From NCBI RefSeq assembly GCF_001511835.1, contig NZ_LN997848.1, forward strand, positions 310,001-374,000: a DNA stretch of 64,000 nucleotides, given 5' to 3'. Source of the stretch: Magnetospirillum sp. XM-1. Lineage in GTDB: Bacteria > Pseudomonadota > Alphaproteobacteria > Rhodospirillales > Magnetospirillaceae. Made by a program: the position numbers and the translations under genes. Below are positions 28,153 through 36,228 of this stretch, piece by piece. How positions within the stretch are numbered: the stretch's first letter is position 1; the number at the start of each line of letters is the position of its first letter. A model generated the notes under the pieces. It did not search any database and was not told the origin of the DNA. It was given only the letters and a program-made list of their open reading frames with translations.

Positions 28153-29241
28153 ATGCTGATCAACGGCACCCCCTACCGCACCATCTGGCTGGGCGCCGAC
28201 GGGCGCGTGGTCGAGATCATCGACCAGACCCGGCTGCCCCACGAATTCGTCACCGTGGCGCTGACATCCCTCGATGACGCCGCCAAGGCCATCAAGGACA
28301 TGTGGGTCAGGGGCGCGCCGCTGATCGGCGCCACCGCCGCCTACGGCATGGCCCTGGCCTGCCTCGATGACGCCTCCGACAAGGGGCTGGAGAAGACCTA
28401 CGCGGTGCTGCACGCCACCCGGCCCACCGCCATCAACCTCAAATGGGCCCTGGACGAGATGATGGCGGTGTTGAAGCCGCTGGCCGTCAAGGACCGTATC
28501 GAGGCCGCCTACGAGCGCGCCGGAGATATCTGCGACGAGGATTCCGCCCAGAACGCCGCCCTTGGCGTCCACGGCGCCAGGATCATCGCCGAGCATTACA
28601 AGGCCAAGGGCCGCACCATCAACATCCTCACCCACTGCAATGCTGGCTGGCTGGCCACGGTGGATTGGGGCACGGCGCTGGCCCCCATCTACAAGGCCTT
28701 TGACGCCGGCATTCCCGTCCACGTCTGGGTGGACGAGACGCGGCCGCGCAACCAGGGCGCCAGCCTGACGGCGCGGGAATTAAACTGGCACGGCGTGCCC
28801 CACACGGTGATCGCCGACAATACCGGCGGCCACCTGATGCAGCACGGCATGGTCGACCTGTGCATCGTCGGCACCGACCGCACCACGCGCAACGGCGACG
28901 TCTGCAACAAGATCGGCACGTACTTGAAGGCCCTGGCCGCCAAAGACAACAACGTGCCCTTCTATGTCGGCCTGCCCAGCCCGACCATCGACTGGACCAT
29001 CGCCGACGGGGTCAAGGAGATCCCCATCGAGACCCGCTCGGCCCGCGAGCAGACCCATATCTTCGGTCGTACCGAAGACGGGGTGGTGCACGAGGTCCAG
29101 GTGACGCCCGATGGCTCGGCCGCCGTCAATTACGGCTTCGACGTCACGCCGGCCCGCCTGGTCACCGGCCTGATCACCGAACGTGGGGTCTGCGCGGCCT
29201 CGCCGGAGGGGTTGAAGGGGCTGTTCCCGGAGAGGGCGTAA
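28153..29241 (+). CDS. mtnA: S-methyl-5-thioribose-1-phosphate isomerase
   Basis: About 362 residues from ATG 28153 ([13 protein letters not shown]), chosen for the AAGAAGGA site upstream and the typical N-terminus; the frame is open back to 28087. The family's substrate-binding segments are [35 protein letters not shown] with the catalytic Cys, and [19 protein letters not shown]. Asp in [12 protein letters not shown] completes the active site. It turns methylthioribose-1-P into methylthioribulose-1-P. Paired with mtnP as in Rhodospirillum rubrum, where the product feeds either methionine salvage or an isoprenoid shunt; later genes are not here. Confidence 0.95.
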   Translation: MLINGTPYRTIWLGADGRVVEIIDQTRLPHEFVTVALTSLDDAAKAIKDMWVRGAPLIGATAAYGMALACLDDASDKGLEKTYAVLHATRPTAINLKWALDEMMAVLKPLAVKDRIEAAYERAGDICDEDSAQNAALGVHGARIIAEHYKAKGRTINILTHCNAGWLATVDWGTALAPIYKAFDAGIPVHVWVDETRPRNQGASLTARELNWHGVPHTVIADNTGGHLMQHGMVDLCIVGTDRTTRNGDVCNKIGTYLKALAAKDNNVPFYVGLPSPTIDWTIADGVKEIPIETRSAREQTHIFGRTEDGVVHEVQVTPDGSAAVNYGFDVTPARLVTGLITERGVCAASPEGLKGLFPERA

Positions 29242-29247
29242 GGACAG

Positions 29248-29313
29248 GGCGGGCGGGACGCCCGCGCTCCGAATAAGGTCGTCTCAATGGAGCGCGGGCG
29301 TCCCGCCCGCATC
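29248..29313. repeat. Palindromic intergenic repeat, copy C
   Basis: GCGGGCGGGACGCCCGC-GCTCC, about 18 nt of spacer, then GGAGC-GCGGGCGTCCCGCCCGC, with both arms of the GGGC type. It fills the gap between the converging stops of mtnA and rmuC. Confidence 0.85.
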
Positions 29314-30643
29314 ACCCCTCGTCCTCGCCCGCATCGTCGATGGCGGTGGCGCCAAGGGCCAGCAGGGCCTCGACGCCGGCATCGGGGATGGCTTCCACCT
29401 TGCGCAATTGGCGGTCGATGGCGCGCTTTCTCACCGCCACGTCGTCGATGGTCTTCGACGCTTCCTGCAGCTTCTTCTGCACCTTGTCGAGCACGTCGCC
29501 GTACTTGCCGAACTCGGTCTTGACCGCACCCAGGATCTCCCACACCTCGCTCGAACGCTTCTCGATGGCCATGGTCTTGAAGCCCATCTGGATGGCGTTG
29601 AGGATGGCGCCCAGCGTGGTCGGCCCGGCGGCGACGACCTTGTAGTCGCGCTGGATCAGGTCCACCAGGCCGGGTCGGCGCAGCACCTCGGCGTAAAGCC
29701 CCTCGGTGGGCAGGAACAGGATGGCGAAGTCGGTGGTCACCGGCGGATTGACGTATTTGTCGCGGATGTCGCGGGCGAAGGATTTGACCCGCGCTTCCAG
29801 CGCCTTGGCGGCGACCTCCACCGCATCGGCATCGGCGCGCTCGACGGCCATCTGCAGGCGCTCGTAATCCTCGTTGGGGAACTTGGAATCGATGGGCAGC
29901 AGCACTTCCGGCTCGTCGTCGCCCTTGCCCGGCAGGCGGATGGCGAAGTCGACACGCTCCAGGCTGCCCTTGCGGCAATTGGCTTCGCGCACATACTGGT
30001 CGGCGCGGAAAATCTGCTCCAGCAAGGCGCCCAGCTGCACCTCGCCCCAGGTGCCGCGGGTCTTGACGTTGGTGAGCACCCGCTTCAGGTCGCCGACGCC
30101 GCTGGCCAGATTCTGCATCTCGCCCAGGCCCTTGTGCACCTGTTCCAGCCGTTCGCTGACCAGCTTGAAGGATTCGCCCAGGCGCTTTTCCAGGGTGCCC
30201 TGCAGTTTCTCGTCCACGGTCTGGCGCATCTGCTCCAGCTTGGCGGTGTTCTCGCCCCTGAGCTTGTCCAGATGTTCCGAGACCACGCGGGTCTGCTCCG
30301 ACACGGTCTTGCCGATCCCCTCGCCCAGCTGCTTGATGCCGCCCAGCACCTCTTCGCGAAGCGCGCGGGCCTGGGTGGCCTGGTCCGAGCGGAACTCGGC
30401 CAGCTTGGTCTCCACCAGGATGCGCAGCTCGGTGTGGTACTTGTCGGCGCTGGCGGCGGAAGCGGTCTGATGGTCGCGGATCATCTCGGCGGTCTCGCGC
30501 CGGTCCTGGCGGGCCTCGTCGCGCAAGACCCGCTCCAGCCGGTCGAGACGCTCGGACAGGTCGTCCCGTTTGCGCAGCAGCAACAGCACCACGCCCACCA
30601 GGGCGAGCAGGGAGAGACCAGCGGAGATCAGGGCAAAATCCAT
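29312..30643 (-). CDS. rmuC: DNA recombination protein RmuC
   Basis: About 443 residues. An N-terminal membrane anchor (LISAGLSLLALVGVVLLLL) is followed by a long coiled coil to about residue 170. The RmuC nuclease-like core includes GTWGEVQLGALLEQI, LLPIDSKFPNEDYERL, AILFLPTEGLYAEVLRRPGL and VAAGPTTLGAILNAIQMGF. RmuC limits inversions between short repeats and acts with DNA ends. ATG 30643 (MDFALISAGL) is chosen so the protein starts just before the anchor. The minus-strand genes rsmD and a pseudouridine synthase lie upstream. Confidence 0.93.
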   Translation of the reverse strand: MDFALISAGLSLLALVGVVLLLLRKRDDLSERLDRLERVLRDEARQDRRETAEMIRDHQTASAASADKYHTELRILVETKLAEFRSDQATQARALREEVLGGIKQLGEGIGKTVSEQTRVVSEHLDKLRGENTAKLEQMRQTVDEKLQGTLEKRLGESFKLVSERLEQVHKGLGEMQNLASGVGDLKRVLTNVKTRGTWGEVQLGALLEQIFRADQYVREANCRKGSLERVDFAIRLPGKGDDEPEVLLPIDSKFPNEDYERLQMAVERADADAVEVAAKALEARVKSFARDIRDKYVNPPVTTDFAILFLPTEGLYAEVLRRPGLVDLIQRDYKVVAAGPTTLGAILNAIQMGFKTMAIEKRSSEVWEILGAVKTEFGKYGDVLDKVQKKLQEASKTIDDVAVRKRAIDRQLRKVEAIPDAGVEALLALGATAIDDAGEDEG

Positions 30644-30688
30644 GGCAAGCGTCCGAACATTACGGGAACGATTGCCTTGTAGCACGCA

Positions 30689-31243
30689 TCACGGGCGGCG
30701 GTAAACCACGAACACCAGCCGCGCCGCGCCGCGCGGGCGCTCGTCGGCGATCTCGAAACCGGCGGGCGGGGTAAAGGCCTCGTCGGCGGCCACTTCCACC
30801 ACCGCCAGGGCGCCCTCCTCCAGCCAGCCCTTGGCGGCGAGCCCCTCCAGGCAGGGCGCGGCCAGCCCGGAATGATAGGGCGGGTCGAGGAAGGCCAGGG
30901 TGCAGGCATGGGGGGCAACGGGGGGCTTGGCGGCGTCGGCGCGGATCACCTTGGTCCGCTCCTCCTCCCTCAGCGCCTTCACATTGGCGTAGACGGCGGC
31001 CAGGGGCTGCGCCGCCAGTTCGAGGAAGCAGGCATGGGCCGCGCCGCGCGACAGGGCTTCCAGGCCCAGGGCGCCGGAACCGGCGAAGGCGTCCACCACG
31101 CGGGCATCCTCCATCTCCACCAGATCGGAATGCACCAGGATGTCGAACAGCGCCTGACGCACCCGGTCGGCGGTGGGCCGGGTATCGCGGCCGGACGGAG
31201 CCTCCAGGCGGCGGCCCTTATGAAGACCGGCGACGATGCGCAT
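30689..31243 (-). CDS. rsmD: 16S rRNA (guanine-966 N2)-methyltransferase RsmD
   Basis: A 184-residue SAM-dependent methyltransferase. MRIVAGLHKGRRLEAPSG and RPTADRVRQALFDIL are RsmD N-terminal motifs. VVDAFAGSGALGLEALSRGA is the SAM-binding loop and FLDPPY the catalytic motif IV. It modifies G966 in the 30S head. It overlaps the 3' end of the upstream pseudouridine synthase gene by 26 nt, showing tight coupling. Confidence 0.95.
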   Translation of the reverse strand: MRIVAGLHKGRRLEAPSGRDTRPTADRVRQALFDILVHSDLVEMEDARVVDAFAGSGALGLEALSRGAAHACFLELAAQPLAAVYANVKALREEERTKVIRADAAKPPVAPHACTLAFLDPPYHSGLAAPCLEGLAAKGWLEEGALAVVEVAADEAFTPPAGFEIADERPRGAARLVFVVYRRP

Positions 31244-32105
31244 CGCGGGACTTTTCCTTCTTGGCGTCGGCGGCGCGCTTGTCCTCGGCCAGCTTCTGCT
31301 TGCGCGCCCGGGCGGCGACCCGCTGCTCCTTCTCGCGCTCGCCGGCCGGCTTGTGCTCGGCCTTGGGCTTCAAGACCGTCTTGCCCTCGCCCATCTGCTC
31401 GCGCAGGACCTTGCCCGCCACCTCGTCGGCTTCGCCTTCCGCCAGGGTGCCCAGCTGGAAGGGGCCGTAGGAGACGCGGATCAGGCGCGACACCGGCCAG
31501 CCGAGATATTCCATCACCCGGCGGATTTCGCGGTTCTTGCCTTCCTTCAGCGAGACGGTCAGCCAGGCGTTGGCGCCCTGGCGACGGTCGAGCGTCGCGC
31601 TGATGGAACCATAGGCCATGCCGTCGATGGTGATGCCGTTCTCCAGCCGGGCCAGGGCGTCCTCGGACACCTCGCCATGGACCCGCACCCGGTAGCGCCG
31701 CACCCAGGCGTTGGAGGGCAGCTCCAGCTTGCGGGCCAGCTCGCCGTCATTGGTCAGCAGCAGCAGGCCCTCGGAATTGAGGTCGAGGCGGCCCACCGAG
31801 ATGACCCGGGGCATGCCTTCGGGCAGGTGGTCGAACACCGTGGGGCGCCCTTCCGGGTCCCGGTGGGTGGTGACCAGACCGGCGGGCTTGTGATAGCGCC
31901 ACAGCCGGGTCTTTTCCGGCTCGGCCAGCGGCGTGCCGTCCACCAGCACGATGTCGCCGGGGCCGACCACGCAAGCCGGGCTGTCCAGGGTCTTGCCGTT
32001 GACCGAGACGCGGCCCATCTCGACCCAGCGCTCGGCCTCGCGGCGCGAGCACAGGCCGGCGCGGGCCAGACGCTTGGCTATTCTTTCCCCTTTTTCCTCG
32101 GTCAT
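31218..32105 (-). CDS. RluB/RsuA-family 23S/16S rRNA pseudouridine synthase
   Basis: About 295 residues. An S4 RNA-binding domain (RIAKRLARAGLCSRREAERWVEMG) leads to the catalytic domain with the signature GRLDLNSEGLLLLTNDGELA, whose Asp is catalytic, and EGKNREIRRVMEYLGWPVSRLIR. The last 60 residues are a charged Lys/Glu/Arg tail that probably adds RNA binding. The RluB subgroup modifies U2605 of 23S rRNA; exact site assignment is tentative. ATG 32105 overlaps the stop of the upstream hydrolase gene by 4 nt (ATGA). Confidence 0.93.
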   Translation of the reverse strand: MTEEKGERIAKRLARAGLCSRREAERWVEMGRVSVNGKTLDSPACVVGPGDIVLVDGTPLAEPEKTRLWRYHKPAGLVTTHRDPEGRPTVFDHLPEGMPRVISVGRLDLNSEGLLLLTNDGELARKLELPSNAWVRRYRVRVHGEVSEDALARLENGITIDGMAYGSISATLDRRQGANAWLTVSLKEGKNREIRRVMEYLGWPVSRLIRVSYGPFQLGTLAEGEADEVAGKVLREQMGEGKTVLKPKAEHKPAGEREKEQRVAARARKQKLAEDKRAADAKKEKSRDAHRRRSS

Positions 32106-32815
32106 CGGCACGCTCCAACGAAGGCCCGCAGCAGGGCGGAATCCGCCGGGCTGATGTCATATTCGGGATGCCACTGGACCCCGATGCAGAAAGCCTTGCC
32201 CGTCGCCTCGATGCCCTCGATCACCCCGTCGGGGGCGATGGCGTTGACGACGCAGCCGGACGCCACGTCGCGCACCGCCTGGTGATGGGCCGAGTTCACG
32301 GGAATGCGCGTCTCGCCGACGATGGCGGCAAGCTGGGTTCCGGTGGCGATCTCCACCCAGTGGCCGGGCTCGGAGCGGGAATTGGGCTGCTCGTGGGCCA
32401 GGGCGCCCGCCACCTCGTCGGGAATGTGCTGGATCAGGGTGCCGCCCAGCGCCACGTTGAGCAATTGCTGCCCGCCGCAGATGCCGAGGATGGGCATGTC
32501 GCGCTCCAGCGCGCCCCGCACCATGGCCAGTTCGAATTGGGTGCGCCCGGTCTTCAGCACCAGCCCGGCGCGGGCCTCGGCGCCGAACAGGGCCGGGTCA
32601 ATGTCGAAGGCGCCGCCGGTGACGATCAGCCCGTCGATGCGCTCGAGGAAGGCGGCGGCCAGACGGGGCTCGTGCGGAAGCATCACCGGCAGCCCGCCGG
32701 CGCGGGCCACGATCTCGGCGTAATTGCGACGCAGCGCGTACCACGGCATGCGGGAATAGCCGCCGGGCTCCTCGCTGTCGAGGGTGATGCCGATAAGGGG
32801 GGGCGAGAGGCTCAT
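32102..32815 (-). CDS. Class I glutamine amidotransferase-like hydrolase (peptidase C26, PuuD-like)
   Basis: A 237-residue protein. The nucleophile elbow GICGGQQLLNVALGGTLIQH holds the catalytic Cys, and VQWHPEYD gives the His and Glu of the triad. GITLDSEEPGGYSRMPWYAL begins the chain. Members cleave gamma-glutamyl bonds, such as gamma-glutamyl-GABA in polyamine breakdown. No other polyamine genes are near, so the substrate is open. ATG 32815 is preceded by GGGGCG-GAG-rich sequence. The upstream continuation of this frame lies inside the lldP gene and is not coding. Confidence 0.9.
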   Translation of the reverse strand: MSLSPPLIGITLDSEEPGGYSRMPWYALRRNYAEIVARAGGLPVMLPHEPRLAAAFLERIDGLIVTGGAFDIDPALFGAEARAGLVLKTGRTQFELAMVRGALERDMPILGICGGQQLLNVALGGTLIQHIPDEVAGALAHEQPNSRSEPGHWVEIATGTQLAAIVGETRIPVNSAHHQAVRDVASGCVVNAIAPDGVIEGIEATGKAFCIGVQWHPEYDISPADSALLRAFVGACR

Positions 32816-32841
32816 ATCCCTGTCTATACCCCCCTGGGGCC

Positions 32842-32875
32842 AAAGAAGAAAGGCCCGGGCGAAACCGCCCGGGCC
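32842..32875 (-). terminator. Intrinsic terminator of lldP
   Basis: GGCCCGGGCG (32852-32861) and CGCCCGGGCC (32866-32875) form a perfect 10-bp stem with a 4-nt loop. Read on the minus strand it is followed by CTTTCTTCTTTG. It lies 38 nt past the lldP stop codon. Confidence 0.8.
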
Positions 32876-32913
32876 AGTTTGTCCGGCATCAGGGGATGCT
32901 GGAGGGTGATCTT

Positions 32914-34557
32914 TTAAGGAATCATCCAGGTGAAGACATAGGCCTGGAGCGTGGTGATCACGCCGATGATGCACACGAAGAAGATGCTGTGCTTCAAGGT
33001 GAAGCGGAACAGGTTCGACTCGTGGCCCACCAGGCCCACGGCGGCGCAGGCCACCGCGATGGACTGGGGCGAGATCATCTTGCCGGTGACGCCGCCGGTG
33101 GTGTTGGCGGCGACCATCAGGATGTCGCTGATCCCCAGTTGCTTGGCGGTAGTGGCCTGCAGCGCGCCGAACAGGGCGTTGGACGAGGTGTCCGAGCCCG
33201 TGAGGAACACGCCCAGCCAGCCCAGCACCGGCGAGAAGAAGGGATAGACGTCGCCGGCACCGGTCAGCAGCAGGGCCAGCGTGGTCGACAGGCCCGAGGC
33301 GTTGGCCACATAGGCGAAGGCCAGCACCGTGCCGATGGTGTAGATGGGGCGCTTCAGCTCGTTCAGGGTCTCGCCGAAGGTCTTCAGGCCGTCCGAGCCC
33401 TTCATCCCCAGCATGACGATGGTGATGATGGCCGAGATCAGGATGGCGGTGCCGGTGGCCGACACCAGGTTCAGGGTGTAGACGGCCGGCACGGCCTTGG
33501 CGGCGGCGACGATCGGCGGCACCTTGGACACCAGGTTGTGCAGGTAGGGCACTTCCCAGTTGATGTTGGTGAACAGCAGCTCGCCGCCCTTGGCGAACAT
33601 CGCCTTGAAGGACTTCAGGCTCCACACCGTCACCACGGCGGTGAGGATCAGGAACGGCGCCCAGGCCTTGGCGATCTGGCCGGCGGTGTAGTCGTGGGAG
33701 TGCTTCTCGTCCGCGCCCTCGGCCTTGAAGCGGAAGATGTTCTTCGGCTGCCAGAACTTGAGGAACACGGTGATGCACACCAGGCTGATCAGCGCCGAGG
33801 TGATGTCGGGCAGCTCCGGACCGATGTAGTTGGAGGTGAACCACACGCCGAAGGCGAACGAGCCGCCGGCCACCAGGATGGCGGGCCAGGTCTCGCGGAC
33901 GCCCTTGAAGCCGTCCATGATGAACACGATCCAGAAGGGCACGAACACGGCCAGCAGCGGCAGCTGGCGGCCGGCCATGGCGCCGATCTTGAAGGGGTCG
34001 AGGCCCGAAACCTGGCCGGCGACGATGATCGGAATGCCCATGGCGCCGAAAGCCACCGGAGCGGTGTTGGCGATCAGGCACAGGCCGGCGGCGTAGAGCG
34101 GGTTGAAGCCCAGGCCCACCAGCAGGGCGGCGGTGATGGCCACCGGCGCGCCGAAGCCCGCCGCGCCCTCGAGGAAGGCGCCGAACGAGAAGCCGATCAT
34201 CAGCATCTGCAGACGCTGGTCGGCGGTGATGGACACCACCGAGGCGCGGATGATCTCGAACTGGCCGGTTTTGACCGTGACCTTATAGAGGAACACCGCA
34301 CCGATGATGATCCAGGCGATGGGCCACAGGCCGAACAGGAAGCCCTGGACGCCCGCCATCAAGGCCGAGGCGACCGGCATCTTGTAGAACACGATGGCCA
34401 CCGCGATGGACAGCAGCACCGTGATGGTGCCGGCCACATGGCCCTTGAGCTTCAAAATCGCCAGCGCGACGAAGAAGAAGATGATCGGAATGGCGGCGAT
34501 CAGTGACGACAGCCACAGATTGCCGGCCGGATCGTAAACTTGCATCCAGGCTTGCAT
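32914..34557 (-). CDS. lldP: L-lactate permease
   Basis: A 547-residue, highly hydrophobic protein with about 12-14 membrane segments. It begins [20 protein letters not shown], the conserved N-terminus of LctP/Lld[25 protein letters not shown] sequence (here [16 protein letters not shown]) and [22 protein letters not shown] are family signatures. It imports lactate or glycolate with protons. ATG 34557 has GGGGAGG upstream. It diverges from the FCD regulator, and a palindromic operator-like site lies 77 nt before its start. The lutABC and D-lactate dehydrogenase genes follow on the other side of that regulator. Confidence 0.96.
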   Translation of the reverse strand: MQAWMQVYDPAGNLWLSSLIAAIPIIFFFVALAILKLKGHVAGTITVLLSIAVAIVFYKMPVASALMAGVQGFLFGLWPIAWIIIGAVFLYKVTVKTGQFEIIRASVVSITADQRLQMLMIGFSFGAFLEGAAGFGAPVAITAALLVGLGFNPLYAAGLCLIANTAPVAFGAMGIPIIVAGQVSGLDPFKIGAMAGRQLPLLAVFVPFWIVFIMDGFKGVRETWPAILVAGGSFAFGVWFTSNYIGPELPDITSALISLVCITVFLKFWQPKNIFRFKAEGADEKHSHDYTAGQIAKAWAPFLILTAVVTVWSLKSFKAMFAKGGELLFTNINWEVPYLHNLVSKVPPIVAAAKAVPAVYTLNLVSATGTAILISAIITIVMLGMKGSDGLKTFGETLNELKRPIYTIGTVLAFAYVANASGLSTTLALLLTGAGDVYPFFSPVLGWLGVFLTGSDTSSNALFGALQATTAKQLGISDILMVAANTTGGVTGKMISPQSIAVACAAVGLVGHESNLFRFTLKHSIFFVCIIGVITTLQAYVFTWMIP

Positions 34558-34633
34558 GGTGCCTCCCCGAAGGTTCGACCGTGCATCCTTCAAGATGCCG
34601 GCGAGGTGTTGGCGTTGAACGTTTTTTGAATCG

Positions 34634-34652
34634 TGGTAACAAAATTTGACCA
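34634..34652. promoter_or_regulatory. Operator-like palindrome upstream of lldP
   Basis: TGGTAACAAAATTTGACCA (19 nt) is an imperfect palindrome with TGG/CCA ends and an AT-rich core, set in GC-rich DNA. A near match lies at 35377. TGGT...ACCA ends are typical of FadR-type GntR operators such as those of PdhR and LldR. It is placed between lldP and the regulator gene, so it could control both. Confidence 0.6.
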
Positions 34653-34692
34653 GATGATGACGGTGGATAACTCACTTCGTCATCCGCTGTAA

Positions 34693-35373
34693 ATGGAAAA
34701 GTTGCCATGCCAAAAATCCATGGTTGGATATGACCTCACCCCGTCCTATCCTGAAGGCATGATTCACGCCGCCCCCCACGCCACCGCCATTGATCCCGGC
34801 ACAGAGCAACCCGCCGCCGACCCGCTGGCCCGCCTGCTGCAGGCCCATCCCGAGACGGTCTTCGACTATTTCGAATTCCGCCGGGTGATGGCCGGCAACG
34901 CTGCCGCCCTGGCGGCCGAGCGGGCCACGGACGAGGACCTCGCCCGGATCCGGGCCTGCCTGGAAGCCATGGAGAAGGCCCACGCCCTGGACGATCCCGC
35001 CCAGGAGGCGGCGGCCGACGCCGAATTCCACCTGGCCATCTACGAGGCCGCCCACAATCTGGTGATGGCCCAGGTGATGCGCCGCGTCTTCGACATGCTG
35101 AAGGTCGGCGTGTTCTACGACCGCATCGACCTCTATCGCCGGCGTGGCGTGCGCGACGCCTTCCTGCGCCAGCACCAGGCCATCTGGCAGGCCATCGCCT
35201 CGGGCAATCCCGAAGTGGCCCGCGCCACGGCCGAAGCCCACATCAATTCCACCGAGGAAGCGCTGCGCGAGGCCCAGTTCGCCAATTCCCGCCGCGACGT
35301 GGCGCTGCGCCGCCGGGCGGGCTCGGACCTGATCGGGCGGGCTCGCGATGGGGCCAGGGACAGCGCCCGATAA
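34693..35373 (+). CDS. FCD-domain (GntR/FadR-type) regulator lacking a visible HTH
   Basis: About 226 residues (204 from ATG 34759). HPETVFDYFEFRRVMAGNAAALAAERATDEDLARI is broken here as FDYFEFRRVM and AALAAERATD, the start of the FCD effector domain of LldR/PdhR-type regulators. DAEFHLAIYEAAHN and FLRQHQAIWQAIASGNPEVA hold the usual metal-binding Asp/His residues. The N-terminal winged helix of about 70 residues is absent, and only 135 nt separate this gene from lldP. It would sense lactate or a related acid, but how it meets DNA is unclear. The start is uncertain: 34693, 34723 and 34759 are all possible. Confidence 0.8.
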   Translation: MEKLPCQKSMVGYDLTPSYPEGMIHAAPHATAIDPGTEQPAADPLARLLQAHPETVFDYFEFRRVMAGNAAALAAERATDEDLARIRACLEAMEKAHALDDPAQEAAADAEFHLAIYEAAHNLVMAQVMRRVFDMLKVGVFYDRIDLYRRRGVRDAFLRQHQAIWQAIASGNPEVARATAEAHINSTEEALREAQFANSRRDVALRRRAGSDLIGRARDGARDSAR

Positions 35374-35376
35374 TTT

Positions 35377-35395
35377 TGGCAAAATAATTTTACCA
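35377..35395. promoter_or_regulatory. Operator-like palindrome upstream of lutA
   Basis: TGGCAAAATAATTTTACCA (19 nt) is a palindrome with one mismatched pair, right after the regulator stop codon and 83 nt before lutA. It shares length, TGG/CCA ends and AT core with the site at 34634. A weaker TGGT...ACCA pair follows at 35407-35426. Confidence 0.65.
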
Positions 35396-35478
35396 CTTTA
35401 CGCTCTTGGTAAGAATGCTGTAACCATGGTGGCGCCGGAGCCGAAAGCCCCGGCCAAACAATCACTGGTGGAACGCCC

Positions 35479-36228
35479 ATGCCCAAGCAGCCCCGCCCGG
35501 AAAGCGTCTACTTCTTCGGAACCTGCCTGATCGACCTGTTCTACCCCGAAGCCGGACTGGCCGGGATGGAGCTGCTGAAGCGCGAAGGCCTCAAGGTGGT
35601 GTTTCCGCCCAAGCAGACCTGCTGCGGCCAGCCGGCCCGCAACAACGGCTATCAGGACGAGGCCCGCGCCGTGGCCCGGCTGCAGCTGGACGCCTTTCCC
35701 GGCGAGAGGCCCATCGTGGTGCCGTCGGGCTCGTGCGCCGGCATGATGAAGACCCATTACCCCGAGATGTTCGAGGGCACCCCCGACCACGCCCGCGCCG
35801 TGGCCTTCTCCAAGCGGGTGTTCGAGCTGACCGAGTTCCTGGTGGACGTGCTGGGCGTCAAGCTGGTGGACAAGGGCGAGAAGGTGACCATCACCTGGCA
35901 CCCGTCCTGCCACTCCCAGCGCGAGGCCGGGGTGGTGGAGCAGCCCAAGGCCCTGCTGCGCCAGCTGTCCAACGTCACCCTGGTGGAGAACCCGCGCGAG
36001 AAGGAATGCTGCGGCTTCGGCGGCGCCTTCGCGGTGCGCCAGGCCGAGATCTCGGCCGCCATGGTCGCCGACAAGGTCGCTTCCATCGAGGAAACCGGGG
36101 CCACCAGCGTGGTGTCGGGCGATTGCGGCTGCCTGATGAACATCACCGGCGCCGCCGAGAAGAGTAAGAAGGGCTTCAAGGGCCGCCACATCGCCGAATT
36201 CATCCTGGAGCGCTGCCATGGTCGCTGA
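35479..36228 (+). CDS. lutA: Lactate utilisation protein LutA (YkgE type)
   Basis: A 249-residue protein with two CCG domains: PKQTCCGQPARNNGY and KECCGFGGAFAVRQAEIS, each with extra Cys (SGSCAGM, CHSQ). These bind iron-sulfur or heterodisulfide-type clusters. With LutB and LutC it forms the Fe-S L-lactate dehydrogenase complex that oxidises L-lactate to pyruvate. It is the first gene of the plus-strand lactate operon and overlaps lutB by 11 nt. Confidence 0.95.
   Translation: MPKQPRPESVYFFGTCLIDLFYPEAGLAGMELLKREGLKVVFPPKQTCCGQPARNNGYQDEARAVARLQLDAFPGERPIVVPSGSCAGMMKTHYPEMFEGTPDHARAVAFSKRVFELTEFLVDVLGVKLVDKGEKVTITWHPSCHSQREAGVVEQPKALLRQLSNVTLVENPREKECCGFGGAFAVRQAEISAAMVADKVASIEETGATSVVSGDCGCLMNITGAAEKSKKGFKGRHIAEFILERCHGR

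Noticed and set aside
32816-34081. Upstream extension of the C26 hydrolase frame
   Set aside because: It runs inside lldP in another frame and lacks homology; the hydrolase starts at 32815.
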